A DNA stretch of 64,000 bases, taken from contig NZ_CP134399.1 in the NCBI RefSeq assembly GCF_002968295.1, forward strand, positions 124,001 to 188,000. The letters are read 5' to 3'. Source of the DNA: Mycobacterium sp. ITM-2016-00317 (GTDB lineage: Bacteria > Actinomycetota > Actinomycetes > Mycobacteriales > Mycobacteriaceae). Shown in pieces: positions 46,590-54,545 of this stretch (position 1 is its first letter; each line of letters opens with the position of its first letter). The position numbers and the translations under genes were made by a program. The notes below the pieces were generated by a model that had not been told where the DNA came from, ran no database searches, and worked only from the letters and a program-made list of their open reading frames with translations.

Positions 46590-47003
46590 ATGCGTTGGCG
46601 GCCGCAGGATGACGACGTGAGCAGGGTGGTCGAACGCGGGCTCGCCAGATGTCCGCGATGCGTGGCGGTGGCGGACTATGTCTTCATCGAGTCGGAACGC
46701 AACGTGGTGCGCTACGAGGTGCGCTGCCGCAAGTGCGGCGGGTGCTACGGCGAGGACAGCCGTCCCGGCGTGCCGGGGACGGTCGGCGCCGACGAGGCGT
46801 CGATCCAGTGGCCGCCGGACTGCGAGCCGGCCCCGCCGCGGGACTGGCGTGCCGAGGTCCGGGAGAAGCTCGCGGGCGCCGCGCAGCGCGGCAGAACCGA
46901 GTTCGAGGTGATGAACAAGCGGGCGCACGGCCTGGTCGAGAACGGCCGGACGTGGGTGAACGAGCGCCGGTCAGCGCGAGCGGGGGATCAGACCGGGGGA
47001 TAG
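46590..47003 (+). CDS. small conserved hypothetical protein with zinc-ribbon-like cysteines
   Basis: 137 residues if the ATG at 46590 is used; a GTG at 46617 with an AGGA site is about as good. A CPRC pair and a CRKC pair about 26 residues apart could bind zinc, in the order LARCPRCVAVADYVFIE and YEVRCRKCGGCYGED. The C-terminal half is charged and probably helical. It follows the ABC operon by 56 bases and overlaps the tiny gene on the other strand by 16 bases. Function unknown. Confidence 0.6.
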   Translation: MRWRPQDDDVSRVVERGLARCPRCVAVADYVFIESERNVVRYEVRCRKCGGCYGEDSRPGVPGTVGADEASIQWPPDCEPAPPRDWRAEVREKLAGAAQRGRTEFEVMNKRAHGLVENGRTWVNERRSARAGDQTGG

Positions 47004-47098
47004 GCCGGCGGCGGGTACACCCCGCGCAGGATCCAGGCGAACCAGTTGACGCCGTACTCGAGCTCGTCGCTCGCGTCGTAATCCGGATTCGGGTCCAC
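46988..47098 (-). CDS. tiny protein of 36 residues, conserved-looking
   Basis: A GTG start at 47098 with a clear GAGGGAGAT ribosome site (47105-47113 on the minus strand) begins a 36-residue protein with an acidic first half (DPNPDYDASDELEYG) and an aromatic, proline-rich second half (NWFAWILRGVYPPPAY). The position between the transhydrogenase region and the TetR gene is that of small Rv0157A-type genes in M. tuberculosis. It is a candidate membrane-associated microprotein. Confidence 0.5.
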   Translation of the reverse strand: MDPNPDYDASDELEYGVNWFAWILRGVYPPPAYPPV

Positions 47099-47202
47099 CG
47101 TGCTATCTCCCTCACTCGGGCCGCGACACGTCATTTCGGCCACACCACGTCGGTTCGCCACGAGTGTAGACCCGCCGCCCCCGAGCGGACACCGCATCGG
47201 CC

Positions 47203-47224
47203 TAGACTGAACCAACCAGTTAGT
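47203..47224 (+). promoter_or_regulatory. -10 box and operator-like site before the TetR gene
   Basis: TAGACT (47203-47208) fits a -10 box. Three bases later ACCAACCAGTTAGT (47211-47224) is an imperfect palindrome, sharing the half-site ACCAACC with the perfect palindrome at 26759-26774. The placement just downstream of the -10 suits autorepression by the TetR protein encoded at 47265. Confidence 0.5.
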
Positions 47225-47264
47225 AGACCGCCACGGCGGTCCTTCCCGCCCAGAATGAGTCGCC

Positions 47265-47939
47265 ATGTCTGAATCCGTCACCGGCAACGGGATGTCCCGT
47301 CGCGAAGAGTTGCTGGCCGTGGCCACCAAACTGTTCGCCGCGCGCGGCTACCACGGCACCCGGATGGACGACGTCGCCGACGCGGTGGGCCTGAACAAGG
47401 CCACGGTGTACCACTACTACGCCAGCAAGTCGCTGATCCTCTACGACATCTACAAGGGTGCCGCCGATTTCACCGTCGATGCGCTGCACGACGACCCGAC
47501 CGCGTCGGCCCGCGAGACGATCTACCACTTCACCCGTCGGCTGCTGGTCGGCATCGCCTCGGACATCGAACGGGCCGCGGTGTATTTCCAGGAGGGCCCC
47601 TACATCACGGAGTGGTTCACCGAGGAGCAGGTGGAGTACATCCGGGAGAAGGAGGCCCAGGTCTACGAGCACGTCCGCGACGTGATCGACCGGGGCATCG
47701 CCAGCGGCGAGTTCTACGACTGCGACTCCCACGTGCTGGCGCTGGGCTACATCGGCATGACCCTGGGTTCCTACCGGTGGCTGCGCCCGCAGGGGCGGCG
47801 TACCGCGCAGGAGATCGCGGTGGAGTTCAGCACCGCTCTGCTACGCGGGCTGATCCGCGACGAGACGGTCCGGCAGAGTTCGCCGCTCGGCATGGACGTC
47901 GCCGCCGCCAGGGCCGAGTTCGCCGACGAATCGAGCTAG
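47265..47939 (+). CDS. TetR-family transcriptional regulator (Rv0158-like)
   Basis: 224 residues. The HTH is ELLAVATKLFAARGYHGTRMDDVADAVGLNKATVYHYYASKSLIL. The sensor domain is of the KstR2/TetR_C type (AVYFQEGPYITEWF...EKEAQVYEHVRDVIDRGIASGEF). Position after pntAB matches Rv0158. Fatty acyl or CoA-linked ligands are common for this branch. The shared half-site in its own promoter and before the aldehyde dehydrogenase operon suggests one of its targets. Confidence 0.9.
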   Translation: MSESVTGNGMSRREELLAVATKLFAARGYHGTRMDDVADAVGLNKATVYHYYASKSLILYDIYKGAADFTVDALHDDPTASARETIYHFTRRLLVGIASDIERAAVYFQEGPYITEWFTEEQVEYIREKEAQVYEHVRDVIDRGIASGEFYDCDSHVLALGYIGMTLGSYRWLRPQGRRTAQEIAVEFSTALLRGLIRDETVRQSSPLGMDVAAARAEFADESS

Positions 47940-47986
47940 CCGAGGACCCGAGCTAACAGCCGCGCCATCGTGGGTACCCCGCGCCG

Positions 47987-48727
47987 ATGACGGTTCGCAT
48001 CGGCACGTCGGGTTGGGCCTACAACCACTGGCGCAATGTGCTCTACGAAACCGGGTTGCCGACGACGCGCTGGCTGCAGCGCTACACGTCGGAGTTCGAC
48101 ACCGTGGAACTCAACGGCAGCTTCTACCGGTGGCCGCGCGACGAGCAGTTCCAGCGGTGGCGCGATCAGCTTCCGCCCGGCTTTCTGATGGCGGTCAAGG
48201 CCGCGCGCGGGCTGACCCACGCCCGCCGGCTGCGCTCGCCCGAGGAGTGGATCGAACGGCTGACGCGAGGCTGGCATGCGCTCGGTGACCGCGCCGGTCC
48301 GCTGCTGGTGCAGCTGCACCCGGCCCTGGAGCGCGACGACGCCCGCCTGGACCACTTCCTGGGCGCGATGCCCGCCGACATCCCCGTCGCCGTCGAGTTC
48401 CGGCACCCGTCGTGGGACGACCCCGCGGTGTACGAGCTGCTGGAGAAGCACGACGCGGCGTACGTGGTGATGAGCGGAGCCGGGCTGCCGTGCATCCTGA
48501 AAGCCACGGCGCGGTTCGTCTACGTGCGACTGCACGGGCCGGACCCGAACGACATGTACGGGGGCTCCTACAGCGCCGACGACCTCAGATGGTGGGCCGA
48601 GCGGATCGCCGAGTGGGACGGGCAGGGTCGCGACGTGTACATCTATTTCAACAACGATCTCGGTGGCAACGCGGTCCGTAACGCTCGGGACCTGAAGACG
48701 GAGCTGAGCCGCCGACTGGAGGACTGA
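47987..48727 (+). CDS. DUF72 (YecE) family protein
   Basis: 246 residues. The opening VRIGTSGWAYNHWRN and the FDTVELNGSFYRWP, PAVEFRHPSW-like (VAVEFRHPSW) and YVRLHGP motifs are standard DUF72 landmarks of a TIM-barrel fold. The biochemical role of the family is not settled. Two bases separate its stop from the MscS gene. Confidence 0.9.
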   Translation: MTVRIGTSGWAYNHWRNVLYETGLPTTRWLQRYTSEFDTVELNGSFYRWPRDEQFQRWRDQLPPGFLMAVKAARGLTHARRLRSPEEWIERLTRGWHALGDRAGPLLVQLHPALERDDARLDHFLGAMPADIPVAVEFRHPSWDDPAVYELLEKHDAAYVVMSGAGLPCILKATARFVYVRLHGPDPNDMYGGSYSADDLRWWAERIAEWDGQGRDVYIYFNNDLGGNAVRNARDLKTELSRRLED

Positions 48728-48729
48728 GA

Positions 48730-49557
48730 ATGTGGACCGGCGTGGGGCAGTGGATCATGACCACGGGCCTTCACATCGCGATGGCCGTGATCTTCACGGT
48801 GCTGGCGACCAGGGCGATCAGGTGGCTGGCCGACCGGATCAGCCGGCGGATCGCGAAGCCGGGGCCGAACCAGACCTCCGTGCGCTCGGAGAGCGTCAAG
48901 CACCGGCAGGCCGTCGCCGCCGTCATCTCGTCGGTCGCGATCGGGGTGCTGTACACGCTGGTCGCGCTGGACATCGCCGCCCAGCTCGGCCTGCCGGTCG
49001 GCTCGCTGGTGGCGCCCGCGGCCGTGCTGGGCGCCGCGCTCGGCTTCGGCGCCCAGCGGCTGGTCCAGGACTTCCTCAGCGGGTTCTTCGTGATCACCGA
49101 GAAGCAGTACGGCTTCGGTGACCTGGTGGAGTTGACGGTCAGCGGCGGCGGCACGGCCAGGGGCACGGTCGAGGCCGTCACGCTGCGGGTGACCAAACTG
49201 CGCACCAGCGAGGGCGAGGTGTACACGGTGCCCAACGGCATGATCGTGCGCGCGCTGAACCTGTCGAAGGACTGGGCCAGCGCGGTCGTCGACGTGCCGG
49301 TGCCTGCCAGTGCCGACATCAACCAGGTCAACGACGTGCTGCGCGCGGTGGCCGCCGCGGCGATGGAGGACGACAGGCTGCTGCCGCTGTTGCTCGACGA
49401 GCCCCAGCTGATGGGGGTGGAGAGCATCGAGGTCGGCACCGTCAACGTGCGGATGGTCGCGCGCACCCTGCCAGGCAAGCAGTTCGAGGTCGGGCGGCGG
49501 CTGCGCGGGAGCGTCGTCGCCGCGCTGCGCCGGGAGGGCATCGCGACGGCGGCATGA
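48730..49557 (+). CDS. small-conductance mechanosensitive channel, MscS family
   Basis: 275 residues. The pore helix and start of the beta domain read LGAALGFGAQRLVQDFLSGFFVITEKQYGFGDLVEL, the MscS core signature (usual form GxxxGFGAQ). One membrane helix lies at about 8-28 and further ones at about 60-110. It protects against osmotic downshock. The MscS motif is complete and the frame intact. Confidence 0.92.
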   Translation: MWTGVGQWIMTTGLHIAMAVIFTVLATRAIRWLADRISRRIAKPGPNQTSVRSESVKHRQAVAAVISSVAIGVLYTLVALDIAAQLGLPVGSLVAPAAVLGAALGFGAQRLVQDFLSGFFVITEKQYGFGDLVELTVSGGGTARGTVEAVTLRVTKLRTSEGEVYTVPNGMIVRALNLSKDWASAVVDVPVPASADINQVNDVLRAVAAAAMEDDRLLPLLLDEPQLMGVESIEVGTVNVRMVARTLPGKQFEVGRRLRGSVVAALRREGIATAA

Positions 49558-49587
49558 CCGCTTGGCCGCACTCGCTATGCTCTGCCG

Positions 49588-50028
49588 ATGCCCCTGGTGA
49601 GTAAGACAGTCGAGGTCACAGCGGCGGCCGAGACGATCATGGCGATCGTGGCCGACTTCGAGAGATACCCGGAGTGGAACGACGAGATCAAAGGGTGCTG
49701 GGTGCTCGCCCGCTACGACGACGGCCGGCCCAGTCAGTTGCGGCTCGACGTCGTGGTGCAGGGCCAGTCCGGCACGTTCATCACCGCGGTCTACTACCCG
49801 GGCGAGAACCAGATCTACACCGTGCTGCAGCAGGGTGACTTGTTCACCAAACAGGAGCAGCGGTTCTCGGTGGTGGCCATGGGCCCGACGTCCCTGCTGA
49901 CCGTCGACCTCGACGTCGAGGTCAAGATGGCGGTGCCCGCCGCGATGGTCAAGAAGGTCGTCGGCGACGCGCTGGACTACCTGGCCGAGAACCTGAAGGC
50001 ACGCGCCGAACAGCTCGCGGCGTCCTAA
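49588..50028 (+). CDS. SRPBCC / polyketide cyclase-like protein (Rv0164/TB18.5-like)
   Basis: 146 residues, MPLVSKTVEVTAAAETIMAIVADFERYPEWNDEIKGCWVL, the typical START/Bet v1-like fold of the coenzyme Q-binding / cyclase group. It binds a hydrophobic ligand, identity unknown. The location just before mce1R and the opening sequence match Rv0164 (TB18.5). It ends before a hairpin at 50071-50099. Confidence 0.9.
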   Translation: MPLVSKTVEVTAAAETIMAIVADFERYPEWNDEIKGCWVLARYDDGRPSQLRLDVVVQGQSGTFITAVYYPGENQIYTVLQQGDLFTKQEQRFSVVAMGPTSLLTVDLDVEVKMAVPAAMVKKVVGDALDYLAENLKARAEQLAAS

Positions 50029-50070
50029 CAGCTGTCCCGGGAACCTCGTCTGCCCCAGCTATCGGCATTG

Positions 50071-50099
50071 CTCAGGGGTCCACTCGCACTTCCCCTGAG
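50071..50099. terminator. hairpin between convergent genes
   Basis: CTCAGGGG (50071-50078) and CCCCTGAG (50092-50099) are perfect 8-base arms with a 13-base loop. It lies between the stop of the SRPBCC gene (50028) and the stop of mce1R (50155), so it can end transcripts from both sides. No U tract is seen on either strand beyond a short ATTT. Confidence 0.6.
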
Positions 50100-50154
50100 A
50101 TTTGCGGATAGGTGTGACGGCTGAGGCGTCGTGGTCGCCCAGCCGGTCCCGGCC

Positions 50155-50846
50155 TCAGTCCCACAGCCCCACCTGCTCCAGCCATGCGGTAAGCCGGGCC
50201 AGCCCGTCGGTGAACTGCCCGCGGGTCAGCGCGACGACAGTGTCCGCGTCCCGCCTGCGCAGCGCGTCGATCAGCTCGGTGTGACTGGCCACGGCCACCG
50301 GTCCCCAGGTCTCGTCCGACGCGAACAGCTGCGGAGGCAGGTAGCGGGCCGCGTGCAGCAGGAACCAGGACAGCTTCAGCCGCCGCCGGCCCGGTTGAAC
50401 GCCCGGTGGAACGCGAACTCCGCCCGGGCCACCCGGTCCGGGTCGCGCAGCGCGACCGCGGCGGCCAGGTCCTCGTTCAGCCGCGCCAGTTCGTCGATCT
50501 GGTCGTCGCGGATCCGGCGCGCGGCACTGGCGGCGAGTTCCTGGGCGATCGTCGACTGCAGCCAGAAGATGTCCTCGATGTCGCTGCGCGTCAGCGGCAC
50601 CACCCGATGTCCCCGGTGGGGTTCCAGCTCGACCATCCCCTCGCCGCGCAGCGTGCGCAGCGCCTCCCGGACCGGGGTGATGCTGACCCCGAGGCGGGCG
50701 GCGGTCTCGTCGAGGCGGATGAACGAGTCCGGCCGCAACATGCCGGTCATGATCTCGGCGCGCAGCCGCGCGGCGACCTCGTCGGACAGCTGCTCGCGTC
50801 GCCGTACCGTGCCGGTGACCGGCGTTCCGGCAGGGGCGTTGCTCAC
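50155..50846 (-). pseudogene. mce1R: Mce1R GntR-family repressor, frameshifted
   Basis: The GntR/FadR-type winged helix is intact (LSDEVAARLRAEIMTGMLRPDSFIRLDETAARLGVSITPVREALRTLRGEGMVEL). The FCD ligand domain follows to FHRAFNRAGGG, where a TGA appears at 50381-50383. The continuation RLKLSWFLLHAARYLPPQLFASDET ... LEQVGLWD lies in another frame and ends at 50155. One missing base at about 50382-50388 explains this. The corrected protein has 230 residues. It is divergent from fadD5 exactly as Rv0165c, the repressor of mce1. If the lesion is real, mce1 would be derepressed. Confidence 0.85.
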
Positions 50847-50932
50847 ATCGCGGCCTTCCCGGCCCGTCGGGCCCGCTCGTCGGGAGGGTTGTCCCGTGGC
50901 CGTCGGCGACCTAATGTGACCGGGGCAACAAC

Positions 50933-50948
50933 ATGTTTGATCAAATAT
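50933..50948 (+). promoter_or_regulatory. palindrome before fadD5, candidate Mce1R operator
   Basis: ATGTTTGATCAAATAT is a 16-base palindrome with one mismatched pair, containing the perfect TTTGATCAAA (50936-50945). It lies 20 bases before the fadD5 ATG and 86 bases from the mce1R start. GntR/FadR proteins bind short palindromes of this kind, so it is the best operator candidate in the divergent region. Direct binding has not been seen here. Confidence 0.55.
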
Positions 50949-50967
50949 CAGCCGGCCGCAACTGTCG

Positions 50968-52656
50968 ATGGAGCAGAAGACGTTGAGCGATCCGATCCAA
51001 CCCGGGACGGCGACCGAACAGCCCTACCTGGCGCGCAGGCAGAACTGGACGAATCAGCTGGCCCGGCACGCGCTGATGCAGCCCGACGCCCCGGCGCTGA
51101 GGTTCCTCGGCGAGACCACCACGTGGGGTGAGCTGGACCGGCGGGTGAGCGCGCTGGCCGGCGCGCTGCACCGGCGTGGCATCGGCTTCGGCGACCGCGT
51201 GCTCGTCCTGATGCTCAACAGGACCGAGTTCATCGAGGCGGTGCTCGCCACGAACAAGCTCGGCGCGATCGCGGTGCCGGTGAACTTCCGGATGACCCCC
51301 GACGAGATCGCGTTCCTGGTCTCCGACTGCCAGGCCTCCGTCGTCGTCACCGAGGCGGTGCTGGCCGGCGTCGCCACCGCCGTCCGCGATCTCGATGCGA
51401 CGCTGTCCACGGTCATCAGCGCAGGCGGCGGTTCGGGAGACGACATCCTCGACTACGACGACGCGCTGGCCGAGGGCGCCCAGGTGCCCCCGGCCGACAT
51501 CCTCGTCGACATCCCGAACGACGCGCCCGCGCTGATCATGTACACCTCGGGCACCACCGGCCTGCCCAAGGGCGCGGTGCTCACCCACAACAACCTGGCC
51601 GGCCAGGTGATGACGCTGCTGTTCACCAACGGCGCCGACATCAACCACGACATCGGTTTCATCGGGGTGCCGTTCTTCCACATCGCCGGTGTCGGCAGCA
51701 TCGTCTCCGGCCTGCTGCTCGGCAGACCCACCGTCCTCTACCCGGTGGGCGCGTTCGACCCGAACGAACTGCTCGACGTGCTCGAGGCCGAGAAGGTCAC
51801 CGGAATCTTCCTGGTCCCCGCGCAGTGGCAGGCCGTGTGCGCCGCGCAGCGGGCCAGGCCGCGCGAACTGAAGCTGCGCTTCCTGTCCTGGGGCGCCGCG
51901 CCCGCCTCGGACACCCTGCTGCGCGAGATGGCCGAGACCTTCCCGGGCGCGCAGATCCTGGCCGCGTTCGGGCAGACCGAGATGTCGCCGGTGACCTGCA
52001 TGCTGTTGGGCGACGACGCGCTGCGCAAACTCGGGTCGGTCGGCCGGGTGATCCCGACGGTGTCGGCGCGCATCGTCGACGAGGACATGAACGACGTGCC
52101 CGTCGGGCAGGTCGGCGAGATCGTCTACCGTGCGCCCACCCTGATGGCCGGCTACTGGAACAACCCGAAGGCCACGGCCGAGGCGTTCGCCGGCGGCTGG
52201 TTCCACTCCGGTGACCTGGTCCGTCAGGACGACGAGGGCTACATCTGGGTCGTCGACCGCAAGAAGGACATGATCATCTCCGGCGGTGAGAACATCTACT
52301 GCGCCGAGGTGGAGAACGCACTGGCCGCCCACCCCGACATCGTCGAGGTCGCGGTGATCGGGCGCCCGCACGAGAAGTGGGGGGAGGTTCCCGTTGCTGT
52401 GGCGGTGCTGCGGAGTTCGCTGGGAGCCGCCCCGGGCGTCGGTCTGACACTGCCGGATCTGGAGCAGTTCCTCACCGAGCGGCTCGCCCGCTACAAGCAC
52501 CCGAAGGTGCTCGAGATCGTCGAGGCACTGCCGCGCAATCCCGCCGGAAAGGTGCTGAAGACGGAACTGAGGACGCGCTACGGCGTCACGACCGTCATTG
52601 ACGGCGACGAAAGTTCCACTCCGGCAACGGTTTCTGCAGCGGAGCAAAACCGTTAG
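50968..52656 (+). CDS. fadD5: FadD5 acyl-CoA synthetase
   Basis: 562 residues of the ANL superfamily. The AMP/ATP motif is [18 protein letters not shown]; later motifs are [40 protein letters not shown] and the C-terminal lysine region [13 protein letters not shown]. It activates fatty acids to acyl-CoA, and in M. tuberculosis it heads the mce1 operon and helps re-use mycolic-acid-derived fatty acids. The ATG at 50968 has no strong ribosome site. It ends 213 bases before yrbE1A. Confidence 0.93.
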   Translation: MEQKTLSDPIQPGTATEQPYLARRQNWTNQLARHALMQPDAPALRFLGETTTWGELDRRVSALAGALHRRGIGFGDRVLVLMLNRTEFIEAVLATNKLGAIAVPVNFRMTPDEIAFLVSDCQASVVVTEAVLAGVATAVRDLDATLSTVISAGGGSGDDILDYDDALAEGAQVPPADILVDIPNDAPALIMYTSGTTGLPKGAVLTHNNLAGQVMTLLFTNGADINHDIGFIGVPFFHIAGVGSIVSGLLLGRPTVLYPVGAFDPNELLDVLEAEKVTGIFLVPAQWQAVCAAQRARPRELKLRFLSWGAAPASDTLLREMAETFPGAQILAAFGQTEMSPVTCMLLGDDALRKLGSVGRVIPTVSARIVDEDMNDVPVGQVGEIVYRAPTLMAGYWNNPKATAEAFAGGWFHSGDLVRQDDEGYIWVVDRKKDMIISGGENIYCAEVENALAAHPDIVEVAVIGRPHEKWGEVPVAVAVLRSSLGAAPGVGLTLPDLEQFLTERLARYKHPKVLEIVEALPRNPAGKVLKTELRTRYGVTTVIDGDESSTPATVSAAEQNR

Positions 52657-52747
52657 CCGGGCGGACTGTTATTTGCTAACGGTTGGGGACCCAATCCCGC
52701 AGATGCGGTACGCGGGAGTCAGATCATCGGGTACAGTCCGGAGACCT

Positions 52748-52773
52748 GTCTTACTACCGGCCGGTAGCGAGAC
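52748..52773 (+). promoter_or_regulatory. palindrome in the fadD5-yrbE1A intergenic region
   Basis: CTACCGGCCGGTAG (52754-52767) is a perfect 14-base palindrome. With flanking GTCT/AGAC it extends to 26 bases with two mismatched pairs. It lies about 100 bases before yrbE1A. The same interval in M. tuberculosis is reported to contain a promoter for the downstream mce1 genes, so this may be an operator of an internal promoter. The rest of 52657-52869 shows no gene. Confidence 0.5.
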
Positions 52774-52869
52774 CGTACTCACACGATCGGGGTCGGGGCT
52801 GGAAGGGAGCGTGCGACAGATGCTGCCGGTGCGCTACGCCCTGCGCGCGAGTGTCGCGGGAGCCGCTCG

Positions 52870-53667
52870 GTGACGACGAGTTCGAACCTGACCGGCTACG
52901 TGCGGGATCAGGTCAGGCCCGGGTTGGAGGCCGTCGGCGGCTTCGTGCGCATGTGCGTGCTCGTCGGCAAAGCCACGTTCCGCCCGCCGTTCCAGTGGCG
53001 CGAGTTCATCCTGCAGAGCTGGTTCCTGATGCGGGTCGCGTTCCTGCCCACGCTCGCGGTGTCGATCCCGCTGACCGTGCTGCTGATCTTCACGCTGAAC
53101 ATCCTGCTGGCCGAGTTCGGCGCGGCCGACGTGTCCGGCGCCGGCGCGGCCATCGGCGCCGTCACGCAGCTGGGTCCGCTGGTGACCGTGCTGGTGGTGG
53201 CCGGAGCCGGGTCGACCGCGATCTGCGCCGACCTGGGTGCACGCACCATCCGGGAGGAGATCGACGCCCTCGAGGTGCTCGGCATCGACCCGATCCACCG
53301 CCTCGTGGTGCCGCGCGTGATCGCGTCGACGTTCGTCGCGATCCTGCTCAACGGCGCGGTCATCACCGTCGGCCTGGTCGGCGGCTTCGTCTTCGGCGTC
53401 TATCTGCAGAACGTGTCCGCGGGCGCCTACGTCTCCACGCTGACCCTGATCACCGGGCTGCCCGAGGTGATCATCTCGATCGTCAAGGCCGCCACCTTCG
53501 GTCTGATCGCCGGCCTGGTCGGGTGCTACCGCGGACTGACGGTCGCCGGCGGCGCCAAGGGCGTGGGCACCGCGGTCAACGAGACGCTGGTGCTGTGTGT
53601 GATCGCGCTGTTCGCGGTCAACGTCGTGCTGACGACGATCGGTGTCCGATTCGGAACGGGGAGCTGA
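52870..53667 (+). CDS. yrbE1A: YrbE1A, MlaE-like permease of the Mce1 transporter
   Basis: 265 residues with the MlaE/DUF140 permease pattern of five or six membrane helices and the conserved cytosolic loop GARTIREEIDALEVLGIDPIHRLVVPRV. YrbE proteins form the membrane core of the ABC-type Mce importer. The GTG start at 52870 gives 265 residues, matching Rv0167. Two genes yrbE1A and yrbE1B are adjacent with one base between. Confidence 0.95.
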   Translation: MTTSSNLTGYVRDQVRPGLEAVGGFVRMCVLVGKATFRPPFQWREFILQSWFLMRVAFLPTLAVSIPLTVLLIFTLNILLAEFGAADVSGAGAAIGAVTQLGPLVTVLVVAGAGSTAICADLGARTIREEIDALEVLGIDPIHRLVVPRVIASTFVAILLNGAVITVGLVGGFVFGVYLQNVSAGAYVSTLTLITGLPEVIISIVKAATFGLIAGLVGCYRGLTVAGGAKGVGTAVNETLVLCVIALFAVNVVLTTIGVRFGTGS

Positions 53668-53668
53668 C

Positions 53669-54541
53669 GTGACGAGCACCGCCGCTGTCCTCCGCCAGAG
53701 ATTCCCGCGCGGGGTCGCCACCGCCCAGAAATGGGCGGGTGCCCCGGGCCGTGGGCTGGACGCGATGGGCCACGTCGCGTGGTTCGTCATCACCGCGGTC
53801 GGCTCCATCGGGCACGCGCTCCGCTACTACCGCAAGGAGACCCTGCGGCTGATCGCCGAGATCGGCATGGGCACCGGCGCCATGGCCGTGATCGGCGGCA
53901 CCGTCGCCATCGTCGGATTCGTGACGCTGTCCGGGTCCTCGCTGGTGGCGATCCAGGGCTTCGCGTCGCTGGGCAACATCGGCGTCGAGGCGTTCACCGG
54001 CTTCTTCGCGGCGTTGATCAACGTGCGCATCGCCGCGCCCGTGGTCGCCGGTCAGGCGCTGGCGGCCACCGTCGGCGCCGGCGCGACCGCCGAACTGGGC
54101 GCCATGCGCATCAGCGAGGAGATCGACGCGCTCGAGGTGATGGGCATCAAGTCCATCTCCTACCTGGTGTCCACGCGCATCATGGCCGGCTTCGTGGTCA
54201 TCATCCCGCTCTACGCGATGGCGATCATCATGTCGTTCCTGTCCGCGCAGGTCACCACCACCGTGTTCTACGGGCAGTCGATCGGCACCTACGAGCACTA
54301 CTTCCGCACCTTCCTGCGGCCCGACGACGTGTTCTGGTCCTTCATCCAGGCCGTGATCATCGCGGTCATCGTGATGCTCAACCACTGCTACTACGGCTTC
54401 TACGCCAGCGGCGGCCCCGTCGGCGTCGGCGAGGCCGTGGGCCGGTCGATGCGCGCCTCGCTGGTGGCGATCGTGTGTGTGGTCCTGTTCGCCTCGTTGG
54501 CGCTCTACGGCGTCGACCCGAACTTCAACCTGACGGTGTAG
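53669..54541 (+). CDS. yrbE1B: YrbE1B, MlaE-like permease of the Mce1 transporter
   Basis: 290 residues from a GTG at 53669, close to Rv0168 (289). The family loop GAMRISEEIDALEVMGIKSISYLVSTRI is present, with membrane helices on both sides. It partners YrbE1A as the second permease. The longer open start at 53642 overlaps the yrbE1A coding end and adds non-native residues. A GGGGAG ribosome site supports 53669. Confidence 0.95.
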   Translation: MTSTAAVLRQRFPRGVATAQKWAGAPGRGLDAMGHVAWFVITAVGSIGHALRYYRKETLRLIAEIGMGTGAMAVIGGTVAIVGFVTLSGSSLVAIQGFASLGNIGVEAFTGFFAALINVRIAAPVVAGQALAATVGAGATAELGAMRISEEIDALEVMGIKSISYLVSTRIMAGFVVIIPLYAMAIIMSFLSAQVTTTVFYGQSIGTYEHYFRTFLRPDDVFWSFIQAVIIAVIVMLNHCYYGFYASGGPVGVGEAVGRSMRASLVAIVCVVLFASLALYGVDPNFNLTV

Positions 54542-54545
54542 CGCG

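Noticed and set aside
52598..52873. 91-codon open frame between fadD5 and yrbE1A
   Set aside because: It begins inside fadD5, has no ribosome site and no protein-like composition; the gap is better read as regulatory.
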